Shown: one piece after another, positions 26,766 to 34,579 of the stretch
Numbering within the stretch: position 1 is the first letter of the stretch
Layout of the letters: every line of letters starts with the position of its first letter
Source: JALZUV01 sp964654855
GTDB taxonomy: Bacteria; Pseudomonadota; Alphaproteobacteria; Rickettsiales; JALZUV01
DNA length: 64,000 nucleotides
Assembly (NCBI GenBank): GCA_964654855.1
Contig: CAZZJS010000006.1
Span: forward strand, 62,001-126,000
Direction: 5' to 3'
The notes under the pieces: generated by a model
Database searches by the model: none
Told to the model about the DNA's origin: nothing
What the model saw: only the letters and a program-made list of their open reading frames with translations
Program-made: the position numbers and the translations under genes

Positions 26766-27617
26766 ATGATTCGCTCTTATATTCTATTTGTTAGCTCGAT
26801 TGCTCTGCTCACTACAGCTTGTACGCAGGAGAAGGCCGCTGAAATTGTTTATAAGGGAAGTCACCATTATGATATTCAGCAGGCTTATACGCCTGCGCCA
26901 ACCGTGCCCGATGAAACACCTGCAATGGTGCTAACGAAGCGTGAATCGACAAATCAGATATTTGTTACCGATAATATGAGTGCTGCGCCGGTGAGAACCG
27001 AAGAAGAATTCCGCCAAGTGGTCGAAAACATTAAAGCTGAAAGTGCGAAAGCAGAAACGCCGATTACGGTAGTCGCTATTCCCGTTGAGAAGCCGTCGAC
27101 TGAGCTTATTGAACCACAAGAAATTGCGGAATATGGTGCTCGTGGTTTACATGGAGTGAAGCCGAGGATGAAGCCGCAAGCGCCTCAGTGGTTCGCTCAG
27201 CACGCTGGAGATGCAAATGTAACTAAAGGCTTTATTTGGCCGATTCGTGGTAAGTTGATTTCGACCTTTGGTGAAAAGCAAGGTGGCGAGTTTAACGATG
27301 GTATCAATATTGCTGCTCCCGAAGGAAAAGTTATTAAAGCCGCTGCTGATGGCGAAGTCGTCTATGCGGGTAACGAATTAGCCGGATATGGCAATATGCT
27401 CATTATACGCCATAATAATGGTTGGATGAGTGCTTACGCTCATACACAAAAAATGAATGTAGGCTTAGGAAGTTTTGTTTCGCAAGGGCAAGCTATTGCT
27501 GAAGTAGGGAAAACAGGTGATGTTGCTGTTTCTCAATTACATTTTGGCCTTCGAAAAGATCGTCAGTCGGTTAATCCTATGGATTTTCTCACTGATACGA
27601 TTGCCGCAAATTACTAA
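26766..27617 (+). CDS. NlpD-like LytM/M23 lipoprotein, degenerate active site
   Basis: A 283-residue lipoprotein: signal peptide with lipobox LTTAC, a long low-complexity linker to residue about 155, then a LytM domain (WPIRGKLISTFGEKQGG to LHFGLRKDRQSVNPMDFL). The zinc site is incomplete: the first-motif His is replaced in NDGINIAA, and the usual H-L-H is Q-L-H. Such proteins (NlpD, EnvC) activate amidases at division rather than cutting peptidoglycan. No LysM repeat is visible, unlike E. coli NlpD. Its place after surE-pcm is the classic nlpD position. The frame can also open at a TTG two codons earlier. Confidence 0.85.
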   Translation: MIRSYILFVSSIALLTTACTQEKAAEIVYKGSHHYDIQQAYTPAPTVPDETPAMVLTKRESTNQIFVTDNMSAAPVRTEEEFRQVVENIKAESAKAETPITVVAIPVEKPSTELIEPQEIAEYGARGLHGVKPRMKPQAPQWFAQHAGDANVTKGFIWPIRGKLISTFGEKQGGEFNDGINIAAPEGKVIKAAADGEVVYAGNELAGYGNMLIIRHNNGWMSAYAHTQKMNVGLGSFVSQGQAIAEVGKTGDVAVSQLHFGLRKDRQSVNPMDFLTDTIAANY

Positions 27618-27619
27618 AT

Positions 27620-27664
27620 AATAACCGAAATTGTCATTCAACGGTAACAGACGCGCGCTATACT
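27620..27664 (+). promoter_or_regulatory. Pho-box-like direct repeats with -10 box
   Basis: Repeats at an 11-bp period: AATAACC (27620), TTGTCAT (27631) and CGGTAAC (27642). TATACT (27659-27664) lies 21 nt after the TTGTCAT and 10 after the last repeat. The expected start of transcription is near 27671, which is also the A of the first ATG, so the message may be leaderless. Confidence 0.55.
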
Positions 27665-27670
27665 AAAGCT

Positions 27671-28525
27671 ATGGATGGATTTGGTATAGGTGGCACGATG
27701 ATGGATTGGCATACGTTTGACGATGCCGAATTTGAGAAATTTAGTGCTGAATATTTTCGTATGAACCAAGAGCTTATGGCGGCAGGTATTGATATTCATA
27801 TGCTTTCGCCAATGGATCGTGCGCGTGTTTCAGCGGCCTTATGGACAGATAATGACTTATTCGAAGAAGCGGGGGCGATGATGCTAATGTTCCGTCAAAG
27901 TTACGGAATGTTAGATGCGATGTATTCGGAAGAGGAAGAGCATACGTCTAAAGTGTCGGCTATTGATGAACATCTGGAAGAAGCGGAAAGAGCTCTCGAA
28001 GAGTTAAGGAAGTCATGGAAAAAGCGCACAAAAGAACAGCGTGACTTTATCCAGCATGATTGGGATATACGCAGTAAAAATACGGCAGGGTTTTTCTTTC
28101 AGAGTAATGATTTACGTTTGAATAATGCGTCACACGCTGAACTTGATGCGGCTTTAGCGCATTTTCAGGAAATGACACCAGAATATTCGCTTCCTAATCC
28201 GCAATATCATTTGGGACGGATGCATCTTATTGAGCAAAGCCGTCATGAGCGTTTAGTCACGGGAGAGCTAAAGGATAGTTTGGCTGGTATTATGGCCGGC
28301 TTTGGTGGCTCTATAGCCGCTATAGATATGATGCAGGAAACATCTGTGCTAGATAAAGAGCCAGGCTTCTGGGTGAAGAAGGTGGAAGCTGAGCGGGAAG
28401 AATCAAAGGCACAGCGTCAGGAAAATCAAACAGATCAACCGATTGATACAGATAATTGGGTTGAACGTGTTGAAGAGCAGGCGCGCCGCGAAGCGCTATT
28501 GGAAGAAGAAGTGCAAGCGAGTTAA
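27671..28525 (+). CDS. hypothetical protein, 284 aa
   Basis: No family is recognised. A soluble, acidic, largely helical protein with a strong predicted coiled coil around residues 95-135 (HTSKVSAIDEHLEEAERALEELRKSW) and a highly charged C-terminus (EEQARREALLEEEVQAS). There is no signal peptide. Two starts are possible: ATG 27671, matching a leaderless transcript, or ATG 27698, nine codons in, with AGGTGG five bases before it. It is a single gene under the 27620-27664 promoter, convergent with ugd by a 4-nt overlap. Confidence 0.6.
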   Translation: MDGFGIGGTMMDWHTFDDAEFEKFSAEYFRMNQELMAAGIDIHMLSPMDRARVSAALWTDNDLFEEAGAMMLMFRQSYGMLDAMYSEEEEHTSKVSAIDEHLEEAERALEELRKSWKKRTKEQRDFIQHDWDIRSKNTAGFFFQSNDLRLNNASHAELDAALAHFQEMTPEYSLPNPQYHLGRMHLIEQSRHERLVTGELKDSLAGIMAGFGGSIAAIDMMQETSVLDKEPGFWVKKVEAEREESKAQRQENQTDQPIDTDNWVERVEEQARREALLEEEVQAS

Positions 28526-29808
28526 GCGCGTTTTCCCACACATTGATATTCAAACCCTGCTTGTTTCATTTCATTAGGATCACAAATATTTCGTAAATCT
28601 AGAATAACTGGTTTGTTCATTGCATTCTTTAGTTTGGCAAGATCGAGCGAACGGAAGATATTCCACTCGGTGAGGATAGCGAGTGCATCTGTATCATGTG
28701 CTGCGCCGTAGCTATCTTCGCACCAGTCGATATTTTCTCCGGCAAAATGCTTTTTGCCTTCTTCCATACCTTTAGGGTCAAATACGCGGAGTTTTGCGCC
28801 AGATTCAAGCAGCATTTGCATAATCTTTAAGGCTGGGCTCTCACGAATATCATCGGTATTTTGTTTGAACGTAATGCCTAAAATACCAATGGTCGCATTT
28901 TCAGGTGAGGCGGCAAGAATACGCTTAGCCATACTTTCTTTACGCAAATCGTTCGCTTCAATGGTGCTTTCTAGAATGCGGAAAGGTACGCCGAGGTCAT
29001 TGGCGATATGTTGGAGTGCGCGCGTATCTTTGGGGAAACATGAACCACCGATACCAGGGCCAGGATTTAGGAATTTATTTCCGATACGTTCATCTAGCCC
29101 CATAATATGAGCAACTTGGCGAATATCTGCACCGGTATGTTCACAAAGATCGGCCATTTCGTTGATGAAGGCAACTTTAGTGGCTAGGAATGCATTGGCA
29201 GCGTATTTACTCATTTCTGCCGTTTCAAGATCACATATAATAAGTGGAATTTCATCTAATGTAAGCGGATGATAAAGGCGACGGAGCTTATTTGCAGCTA
29301 CATCCTCTTCTACGCCAATGACTACGCGTTCTGGGTGCATAAAGTCGGTCACGGCGGAGCCTTCACGCAAAAACTCAGGGTTGGAAGCGATGGGATTATC
29401 GCCAATGCGTGCTTTGATTTGGCGATTAATACCAACAGGCACGGTGGATTTTGTGACGACGACAGCACCTTTAGCTAAGTGCGGAGCGATTTGTTCGGCT
29501 GCAGCAAAGATATATTGCATATCAGCTTCGCCTGTTTCTGGGTGTGGCGGGGTACCCACTGCCAAAAATACGACTTCTGCGTCGGCAACACCTTCTGGAC
29601 TATCTGAGGTAAAAATAAGACGACTTGCGTCGCTATTTTGTTTCATCAAGCGGCCAAGGCCGGGTTCAAAAATAATCGGATCACCCGCTTTTAACTGCTC
29701 TACCTTGCTTTTATTGCTGTCGATACACGTAACGTTATGTCCATATTCTGAAAGACAAACCCCTGTCACAAGGCCAACGTAGCCAGTACCAATTACTGCA
29801 ACTTTCAT
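28522..29808 (-). CDS. ugd: UDP-glucose 6-dehydrogenase
   Basis: A 428-residue NAD-dependent dehydrogenase of the UDP-glucose/GDP-mannose family. The Rossmann motif is VAVIGTGYVGLVTGVCLSE; also present are FLAVGTPP, SNPEFLREGSAV, the catalytic Cys in GPGIGGSCFPKDTRAL and GITFKQNTDDIRESPA. The motif set (TKVAFINE, FLNPGPGIGGSCFPKD) and the pairing with galU point to UDP-glucose rather than GDP-mannose, so this is most likely not the missing AlgD, though the family makes the distinction imperfect. It would make UDP-glucuronate for surface glycans. Confidence 0.85.
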   Translation of the reverse strand: MKVAVIGTGYVGLVTGVCLSEYGHNVTCIDSNKSKVEQLKAGDPIIFEPGLGRLMKQNSDASRLIFTSDSPEGVADAEVVFLAVGTPPHPETGEADMQYIFAAAEQIAPHLAKGAVVVTKSTVPVGINRQIKARIGDNPIASNPEFLREGSAVTDFMHPERVVIGVEEDVAANKLRRLYHPLTLDEIPLIICDLETAEMSKYAANAFLATKVAFINEMADLCEHTGADIRQVAHIMGLDERIGNKFLNPGPGIGGSCFPKDTRALQHIANDLGVPFRILESTIEANDLRKESMAKRILAASPENATIGILGITFKQNTDDIRESPALKIMQMLLESGAKLRVFDPKGMEEGKKHFAGENIDWCEDSYGAAHDTDALAILTEWNIFRSLDLAKLKNAMNKPVILDLRNICDPNEMKQAGFEYQCVGKRA

Positions 29809-29817
29809 GATGTTTTC

Positions 29818-30699
29818 CTATGCTGCCTGTGTGTTAGTGCTATAGCGATTAAGCATGGTTTGCATACGTTCGCGCATATCATCACGCTCTAGTGCATAGG
29901 CAATATTGGCCTCTAGGAAGCCGACTTTACTACCGCAGTCGTAACGTGTGCCTTCAAAGCGGTAGCCATGAAACGGGATATCCGGAATTAACGACGCCAT
30001 GGCATCAGTCAGTTGAATTTCTCCGCCAGAGCCAATTTCGTGATTGCCGAGTTTATCAAAGATTTTTGGATCTAGAATGTAGCGGCCAATAATGGAGAGG
30101 GTAGAGGGTGCATCTTCTGGTTTTGGTTTCTCTATCAAACCACGCGCTTTTACCAAGCGGCCATTTTCTTCCGCAATATCAAGGATACCGTAATTCGCCG
30201 TCTTTTCTTTCGGTACATCCATGACTGCAGTCATGTTTCCGCCTTCATACACATCGATCATCTGTTTAAGGCAAGGGGTATCGGCTTGCACCATATCATC
30301 GGCGAGGATCACGGCGAAAGGTTCGTCTTTAACAAGGTGGCGCGCGCACCAAACAGCATGACCAAGGCCAAGCGGTTCTTGCTGGCGCGTAAAGAAGATA
30401 TTACCCGGGTTGGGTAACCAATTACGTGTTAGGCCAAGCTCGGCTGCTTTGCCTTTTGATTCTAACAGGGTTTCAAGTTCGTAAGAATGATCGAAATGGT
30501 TATCAATCGCGTTTTTATTACGGCCTGTAACGAAAATGAATTGTTCAATGCCTGCCGCTTTTGCTTCTTCATAAGCATAATGTACGATAGGCTTATCTAC
30601 CACAGGAAGCATCTCTTTGGGCATAGATTTAGTGGCGGGTAAGAAGCGAGTTCCCATGCCTCCTACGGGGAATACAGCGGTGCGTACTTTTTGTGTCAT
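29818..30699 (-). CDS. galU: UTP-glucose-1-phosphate uridylyltransferase
   Basis: A 293-residue nucleotidyltransferase that makes UDP-glucose. The N-terminal signature is RTAVFPVGGMGTRFLPATKSMPKEMLPVVDKP; further motifs are QQEPLGLGHAVWCAR, ILADDMVQ and FEGTRYDCGSKVGFLEANI. The start at 30699 gives the family-typical MTQKVRTAVFP; a TTG 11 codons upstream is less likely. It is upstream of ugd with a 9-nt gap, so the pair forms a UDP-glucuronate module. Confidence 0.95.
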   Translation of the reverse strand: MTQKVRTAVFPVGGMGTRFLPATKSMPKEMLPVVDKPIVHYAYEEAKAAGIEQFIFVTGRNKNAIDNHFDHSYELETLLESKGKAAELGLTRNWLPNPGNIFFTRQQEPLGLGHAVWCARHLVKDEPFAVILADDMVQADTPCLKQMIDVYEGGNMTAVMDVPKEKTANYGILDIAEENGRLVKARGLIEKPKPEDAPSTLSIIGRYILDPKIFDKLGNHEIGSGGEIQLTDAMASLIPDIPFHGYRFEGTRYDCGSKVGFLEANIAYALERDDMRERMQTMLNRYSTNTQAA

Positions 30700-30766
30700 A
30701 ACGCAAGAACTATACTCATCCCAAATAGGCAATGCTAGCGATAATGCGTTTTTGCTGCAAAATCGC

Positions 30767-30794
30767 TTGACTTGGTGGCCTTCATGCGTAGATT
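30767..30794 (+). promoter_or_regulatory. Sigma-70-like promoter of rpmG
   Basis: TTGACT (30767-30772) and TAGATT (30789-30794) are separated by 16 bp, 35 bp before the rpmG ATG. It could serve the rpmG-yajC-secD-Mth938 run. Confidence 0.5.
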
Positions 30795-30828
30795 TCGCCT
30801 CTAAATTTATCCCTTATAGGACTGTAAA

Positions 30829-30999
30829 ATGGCTAAAAAGAATATTGTTCTGATCAAACTAGAAAGTACCGCTGACACGGGCTATTACTATGTGAAGAAG
30901 AAAAACCCTAAGAATCACACTGAGAAATTCAGCTTCCGTAAATACGATCCAATCGTGCGTAAGCATGTGATTTTTAAAGAAACTAAGCTGAAGTCATAG
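30829..30999 (+). CDS. rpmG: 50S ribosomal protein L33
   Basis: A 56-residue basic protein with the alphaproteobacterial L33 pattern: MAKKNIVLIKLESTADTGYYYVKKKNP, KFSFRKYDPIVRKHVIFKETKLK. It has none of the zinc-binding CxxC pairs, so it is the zinc-free form. TAGGA upstream is the ribosome site. It is followed 6 nt later by yajC. Confidence 0.95.
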   Translation: MAKKNIVLIKLESTADTGYYYVKKKNPKNHTEKFSFRKYDPIVRKHVIFKETKLKS

Positions 31000-31005
31000 C
31001 ACTCA

Positions 31006-31350
31006 ATGCTTGATTTCATTTCTTCAGCTCAGGCTCAAGAGGCGGCTAGCGCTGCAGCAAGTGAGCCATCTGTTTTAAGTGGTATTTTACCGCTCGTTTT
31101 AATGCTGGCAGTGTTCTATTTTCTGTTGATTCGTCCACAGCAAAAGAAACTTAGCGAGCATAAAAAGACAGTCGCAGCCCTTCGTAGAGGTGATAAAATC
31201 GTCACTTCGGGTGGTGTTTATGGCACGATTGCGAAAGTGGATGAAGAGTCTGTTCAGGTCGAGATTGCGAAAGATACGAAAATCAAACTCGATAAAAACA
31301 GTGTGGCCGTGGTGCTGACGCGCTCTGAGCCTGCTGATTCTAAGAAATAA
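31006..31350 (+). CDS. yajC: preprotein translocase subunit YajC
   Basis: A 114-residue membrane protein. One helix (GILPLVLMLAVFYFLLIRPQQKK) carries the YajC signature FYFLLIRPQQK, and the cytoplasmic domain has LRRGDKIVTSGGVYGTIAKV. It associates with SecDF. The stop overlaps the secD ATG (TAATG). Confidence 0.96.
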   Translation: MLDFISSAQAQEAASAAASEPSVLSGILPLVLMLAVFYFLLIRPQQKKLSEHKKTVAALRRGDKIVTSGGVYGTIAKVDEESVQVEIAKDTKIKLDKNSVAVVLTRSEPADSKK

Positions 31351-32909
31351 TGCTGGATTTCCCAGGATGGAAAATAGGACTGGTCTTAGTGACTTGTCTG
31401 TATTTCCTATTTTTAGCCCTTCCTAATTTTACTAATATTGATGAAGAAAGCTTTCTGCCCTCACGCACTGTAAATCTTGGTTTGGATTTGCGCGGCGGTT
31501 CACACCTATTGCTACAGATAGATACTGACCATTATATGCGTGAACAGCGTGAGAATTTGGTCGATGATGTGCGCCGTGCGTTGCGTAAAGAAAAACTCTC
31601 TTACAATGGCCTTCGTTTGAAATCAGGCGTGGTGCATGTGACGAGTGCCGCTGATTCAGGTGATATCCGTTCTGCTATACGCGCTATTGATACGCGTTTG
31701 GAGGTTAGCTCTGGCGATGAAGATAACAGCTTTGAAGTGCAGTTTAGCGATGCTGCCTTGAGCGCAATTAAACAAGAGCTGCTTGAGCAATCTATCCAAA
31801 TTGTAACCCGCCGTGTCGATGAAACGGGAACACGTGAACCTGTTATTCAGCGTCAAGGTGATGACCGTATTTTGCTACAAGTCCCAGGCTTGGATAACCC
31901 TGAAGAGCTGAAGCGTATTTTAGGTAAAACGGCAAAAATGACCTTCCACATGGTGAATATGGAAGCGGATGCATTGTCAGGTAACGTACCGCCCGGTACA
32001 CGCCTCATGCCATCGGATGATCCGACAGAAGTTTACAGTGATGGAACTCCACGTCGCTATGCGATTAAAACACGTGTGATGCTCAGCGGTGATTTGCTGA
32101 CGGGTGCAAGTGCTACTTATGATCAAGGACAGCCAGTTGTATCTTTTAAATTCAATAATAAGGGTGCACGTAAATTTGGTAAGATCACACAAGAAAATGT
32201 GAATAAGCTTTTTGCGATTGTGCTTGATGGTAAAGTGATTACGGCGCCGCGTATTAATAGTCCGATTTTAGCAGGTAGCGGTATTATTACAGGTAACTTT
32301 ACGGTTGAATCGGCTAACGAGCTTGCTCTGCTACTACGTGCAGGTGCATTGCCCGCACCATTGCAAGTGATTGAGGAGCGCAGCGTTGGCCCAAGCCTTG
32401 GGGCGGATTCGATTGCAGCAGGTAAGAAAGCGGCGATGCTAGCGATGATTCTTATATTGGTGGTGATGCCGATTATGTATGGCCGTTTTGGGCTCTTTGC
32501 TTCTGTCTCACTATTGATGAATATGATTCTTATCTTAGGTGGTTTATCACTCTTGCAAGCAACACTCACTTTGCCGGGTATTGCGGGTATCGTTCTCACT
32601 TTCGGTATGGCAGTTGATGCGAATGTTCTTATCTTTGAACGTATTCGTGAGGAACTAGCTGTAGGAAAAACGACACGAGCTGCCGTTGAGCATGGTTTCC
32701 AAAGCGCCTTTAGCACGATTATGGATGCGAATGTAACGACGCTAATCGCAGCGATTTTGTTGTTCTACTTCGGTAGTGGAACTGTTAAAGGTTTTGCGGT
32801 GACGCTCTCTATCGGGATTGTTTCATCCATGTTCTCAGCCATTTTGCTTACGCGTATGATGGTTTATATTTGGATGAATAAAGTGCGTCCGAAAACTATT
32901 CGTATTTAA
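31350..32909 (+). CDS. secD: protein translocase subunit SecD
   Basis: A 519-residue RND-type membrane protein driving late steps of export. The first helix is followed by NLGLDLRGGSHLLLQID (D1 motif); the periplasmic domain has VDETGTREPVIQRQGDDRILLQVPG. Helices 2-6 include FGMAVDANVLIFERIREEL (D4) and HGFQSAFSTIMDANVTTLIAA (D5). It is SecD only, not a SecDF fusion. The next gene is the Mth938 protein, not secF. Confidence 0.96.
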   Translation: MLDFPGWKIGLVLVTCLYFLFLALPNFTNIDEESFLPSRTVNLGLDLRGGSHLLLQIDTDHYMREQRENLVDDVRRALRKEKLSYNGLRLKSGVVHVTSAADSGDIRSAIRAIDTRLEVSSGDEDNSFEVQFSDAALSAIKQELLEQSIQIVTRRVDETGTREPVIQRQGDDRILLQVPGLDNPEELKRILGKTAKMTFHMVNMEADALSGNVPPGTRLMPSDDPTEVYSDGTPRRYAIKTRVMLSGDLLTGASATYDQGQPVVSFKFNNKGARKFGKITQENVNKLFAIVLDGKVITAPRINSPILAGSGIITGNFTVESANELALLLRAGALPAPLQVIEERSVGPSLGADSIAAGKKAAMLAMILILVVMPIMYGRFGLFASVSLLMNMILILGGLSLLQATLTLPGIAGIVLTFGMAVDANVLIFERIREELAVGKTTRAAVEHGFQSAFSTIMDANVTTLIAAILLFYFGSGTVKGFAVTLSIGIVSSMFSAILLTRMMVYIWMNKVRPKTIRI

Positions 32910-33281
32910 ATGGATATCACACCAAAGCTTGCCGAAGATGCTCAGCATATTACCGGTTATGGCGCTGGAGTGATTAAGGTGAATCAGGATAACTTTGATG
33001 CCCCTATTCTCATTTCTCCTAATAAAGTAGAGCCTTGGCAAAAGTCAGGCTTAGACGAAGCTGCGATTGATGCACTTATCGGGCAATTAGATGCGAGTCT
33101 TGAAATCGTACTTATTGGCTCTGGTGAGCAAGGAGAGTTCTTACCTCCTGTATTACGTAATAAAATTCGTGAAGCCACAGGCGCAGGTGTTGAGGTGATG
33201 GATACTGGTGCAGCCTGTAGGACTTATAACGTGTTGCTGGCCGAAGGCCGTACGGTGGTCGCGGCGATTATACCGGTTTAG
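32910..33281 (+). CDS. Mth938-like (DUF498/NDUFAF3-related) protein
   Basis: A 123-residue protein with the Mth938 core: YGAGVIKVNQDNFDAPILISPNKVEPW, LIGSGEQGEFLPPVLRNKIREATGAGVEVMDTGAACRTYNVLLAEGRTVVAAIIPV. The mitochondrial relative NDUFAF3 assists complex I assembly; the bacterial role is unproven. The ATG directly follows the secD stop. In other alphaproteobacteria it usually comes after secF, so secF appears to be absent from its usual place. Confidence 0.88.
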   Translation: MDITPKLAEDAQHITGYGAGVIKVNQDNFDAPILISPNKVEPWQKSGLDEAAIDALIGQLDASLEIVLIGSGEQGEFLPPVLRNKIREATGAGVEVMDTGAACRTYNVLLAEGRTVVAAIIPV

Positions 33282-34573
33282 CCGGCCATGAAGCCTTCAG
33301 GGCGCCAATAGATATTGGCGAAATCATAACATTCTTTACAATGCGCGCGCCAATCTTCGGGCTGTGCACCACAATGAGTACATTGCCAACTTGCATCTGG
33401 GGTCGCAGTGATAGCTTTGTCAAGCCACCGGCGTTCCTCTGTTTCGTCACTATAGCCCTTCTTATAAAGCTGTGCCATTAAACGACAAAGTGTCACCGTC
33501 TCTTGCTTGCTCATCCCAATCTTTAGGTGGTTTTTGGCATTATCCCACTCTTCGGCCTGCATAGCCGCCTCGGCGAGTAAGGTTTGTGTTTCCAGCGCTT
33601 GTGAGTTCTGCTTGGCGAGTTCTTTCGCTTTCTTTGCTTGCTTTTCAGGTGTCATATCTTTGAAAAGTTCTGCATGTGCCTTAGCCACCTCTGGGTGAGG
33701 TGTGTGTTTCCAGCTATTGCGTAGAATCTTTGCGGCTTGTGCTGGCTTTCCGATCTGACGCAGCAACTCCGCATATTGAATAGCTGCTGGTTGTAAAGAT
33801 GGATCGGCCGAAGTTGCCTTTTTCAGCATCTCCATTGCGCTTTGTCGGTTTTTCTCTTCTAGCATGGTCGTGGCTTGCTGCATGGCGATGGTTGCGTTGG
33901 CACGTTTATATTCATCGGCGTTTAGGTGCTTTTGCGCATAAGCTTGCTTTACGAGCTTGAGCGCTTCCTGCCAGCGACGGTGATAAGAGAAAATATCAAT
34001 GGCCAGTTTCTGCGAAGTTACATTGTTTGGTGCTTCTTTCAGTAAGTCATCTGTATAGGTGAGGGCGAGATCCATATCGCCTTGCTTGCGAGCTTGCTCT
34101 GCCAATCCGCGTAAGGCCAGTGCTTTTGTGGGCGCAAAATGCTGAAGTTGGGTGAATTGTTGATGTGCTAATTTACTGTCTTTTTGTCGTCCTGCTAGCT
34201 GCAACTGCATAAGGCGTGGTAGCGGCGAATCAGGTAAGAAATGACGTGCTTTGTCTAAATGTTTTTGCGAGCTTTTTGTATCATTCTCACTAGCGGCTAT
34301 CATGGCCTGAGTAATGTGATCTAACCCTTTGCCACTCATGAGTCGTTTACGCTCTTTACGTAACTCGCTTGGGATATGAAATAGTGCATTTAGCCAATGC
34401 ATGATGAGCCAAATAAGGGATGCTGATAAAAGCAGAGCGACTAGGAGAAAGGCAACAGAGCCTTCAATTTGCCAACCTAACCAATTGAGGCTGAATTGCC
34501 CAGCATGATCAGCCATCCAACTTGCCCCAAGGGCAATTGCGATAATACTTAAAAGAAGGATAATTTTACGCAT
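33278..34573 (-). CDS. hemY: HemY-like TPR membrane protein
   Basis: A 431-residue inner-membrane protein with two N-terminal helices (ILLLSIIAIALGASW, VAFLLVALLLSASLIWLIMHW), then TPR-like helical repeats to residue about 390, and a C-terminal Cys-rich tip (WQCTHCGAQPEDWRAHCKECYDF) that looks like a rubredoxin-type zinc knuckle. This HemY is the TPR protein linked to haem gene clusters, not protoporphyrinogen oxidase. It lies 6 nt after the mitofilin-like gene. Confidence 0.88.
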   Translation of the reverse strand: MRKIILLLSIIAIALGASWMADHAGQFSLNWLGWQIEGSVAFLLVALLLSASLIWLIMHWLNALFHIPSELRKERKRLMSGKGLDHITQAMIAASENDTKSSQKHLDKARHFLPDSPLPRLMQLQLAGRQKDSKLAHQQFTQLQHFAPTKALALRGLAEQARKQGDMDLALTYTDDLLKEAPNNVTSQKLAIDIFSYHRRWQEALKLVKQAYAQKHLNADEYKRANATIAMQQATTMLEEKNRQSAMEMLKKATSADPSLQPAAIQYAELLRQIGKPAQAAKILRNSWKHTPHPEVAKAHAELFKDMTPEKQAKKAKELAKQNSQALETQTLLAEAAMQAEEWDNAKNHLKIGMSKQETVTLCRLMAQLYKKGYSDETEERRWLDKAITATPDASWQCTHCGAQPEDWRAHCKECYDFANIYWRPEGFMAG

Positions 34574-34579
34574 AGAGTT

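Noticed and set aside
28522..29808. The sugar-nucleotide dehydrogenase as the missing AlgD
   Set aside because: Its motifs (TKVAFINE, FLNPGPGIGGSCFPKD) and its pairing with galU fit UDP-glucose dehydrogenase, and it lies 15 kb from the alginate genes. It is kept as ugd, with the caveat that the two families are close.
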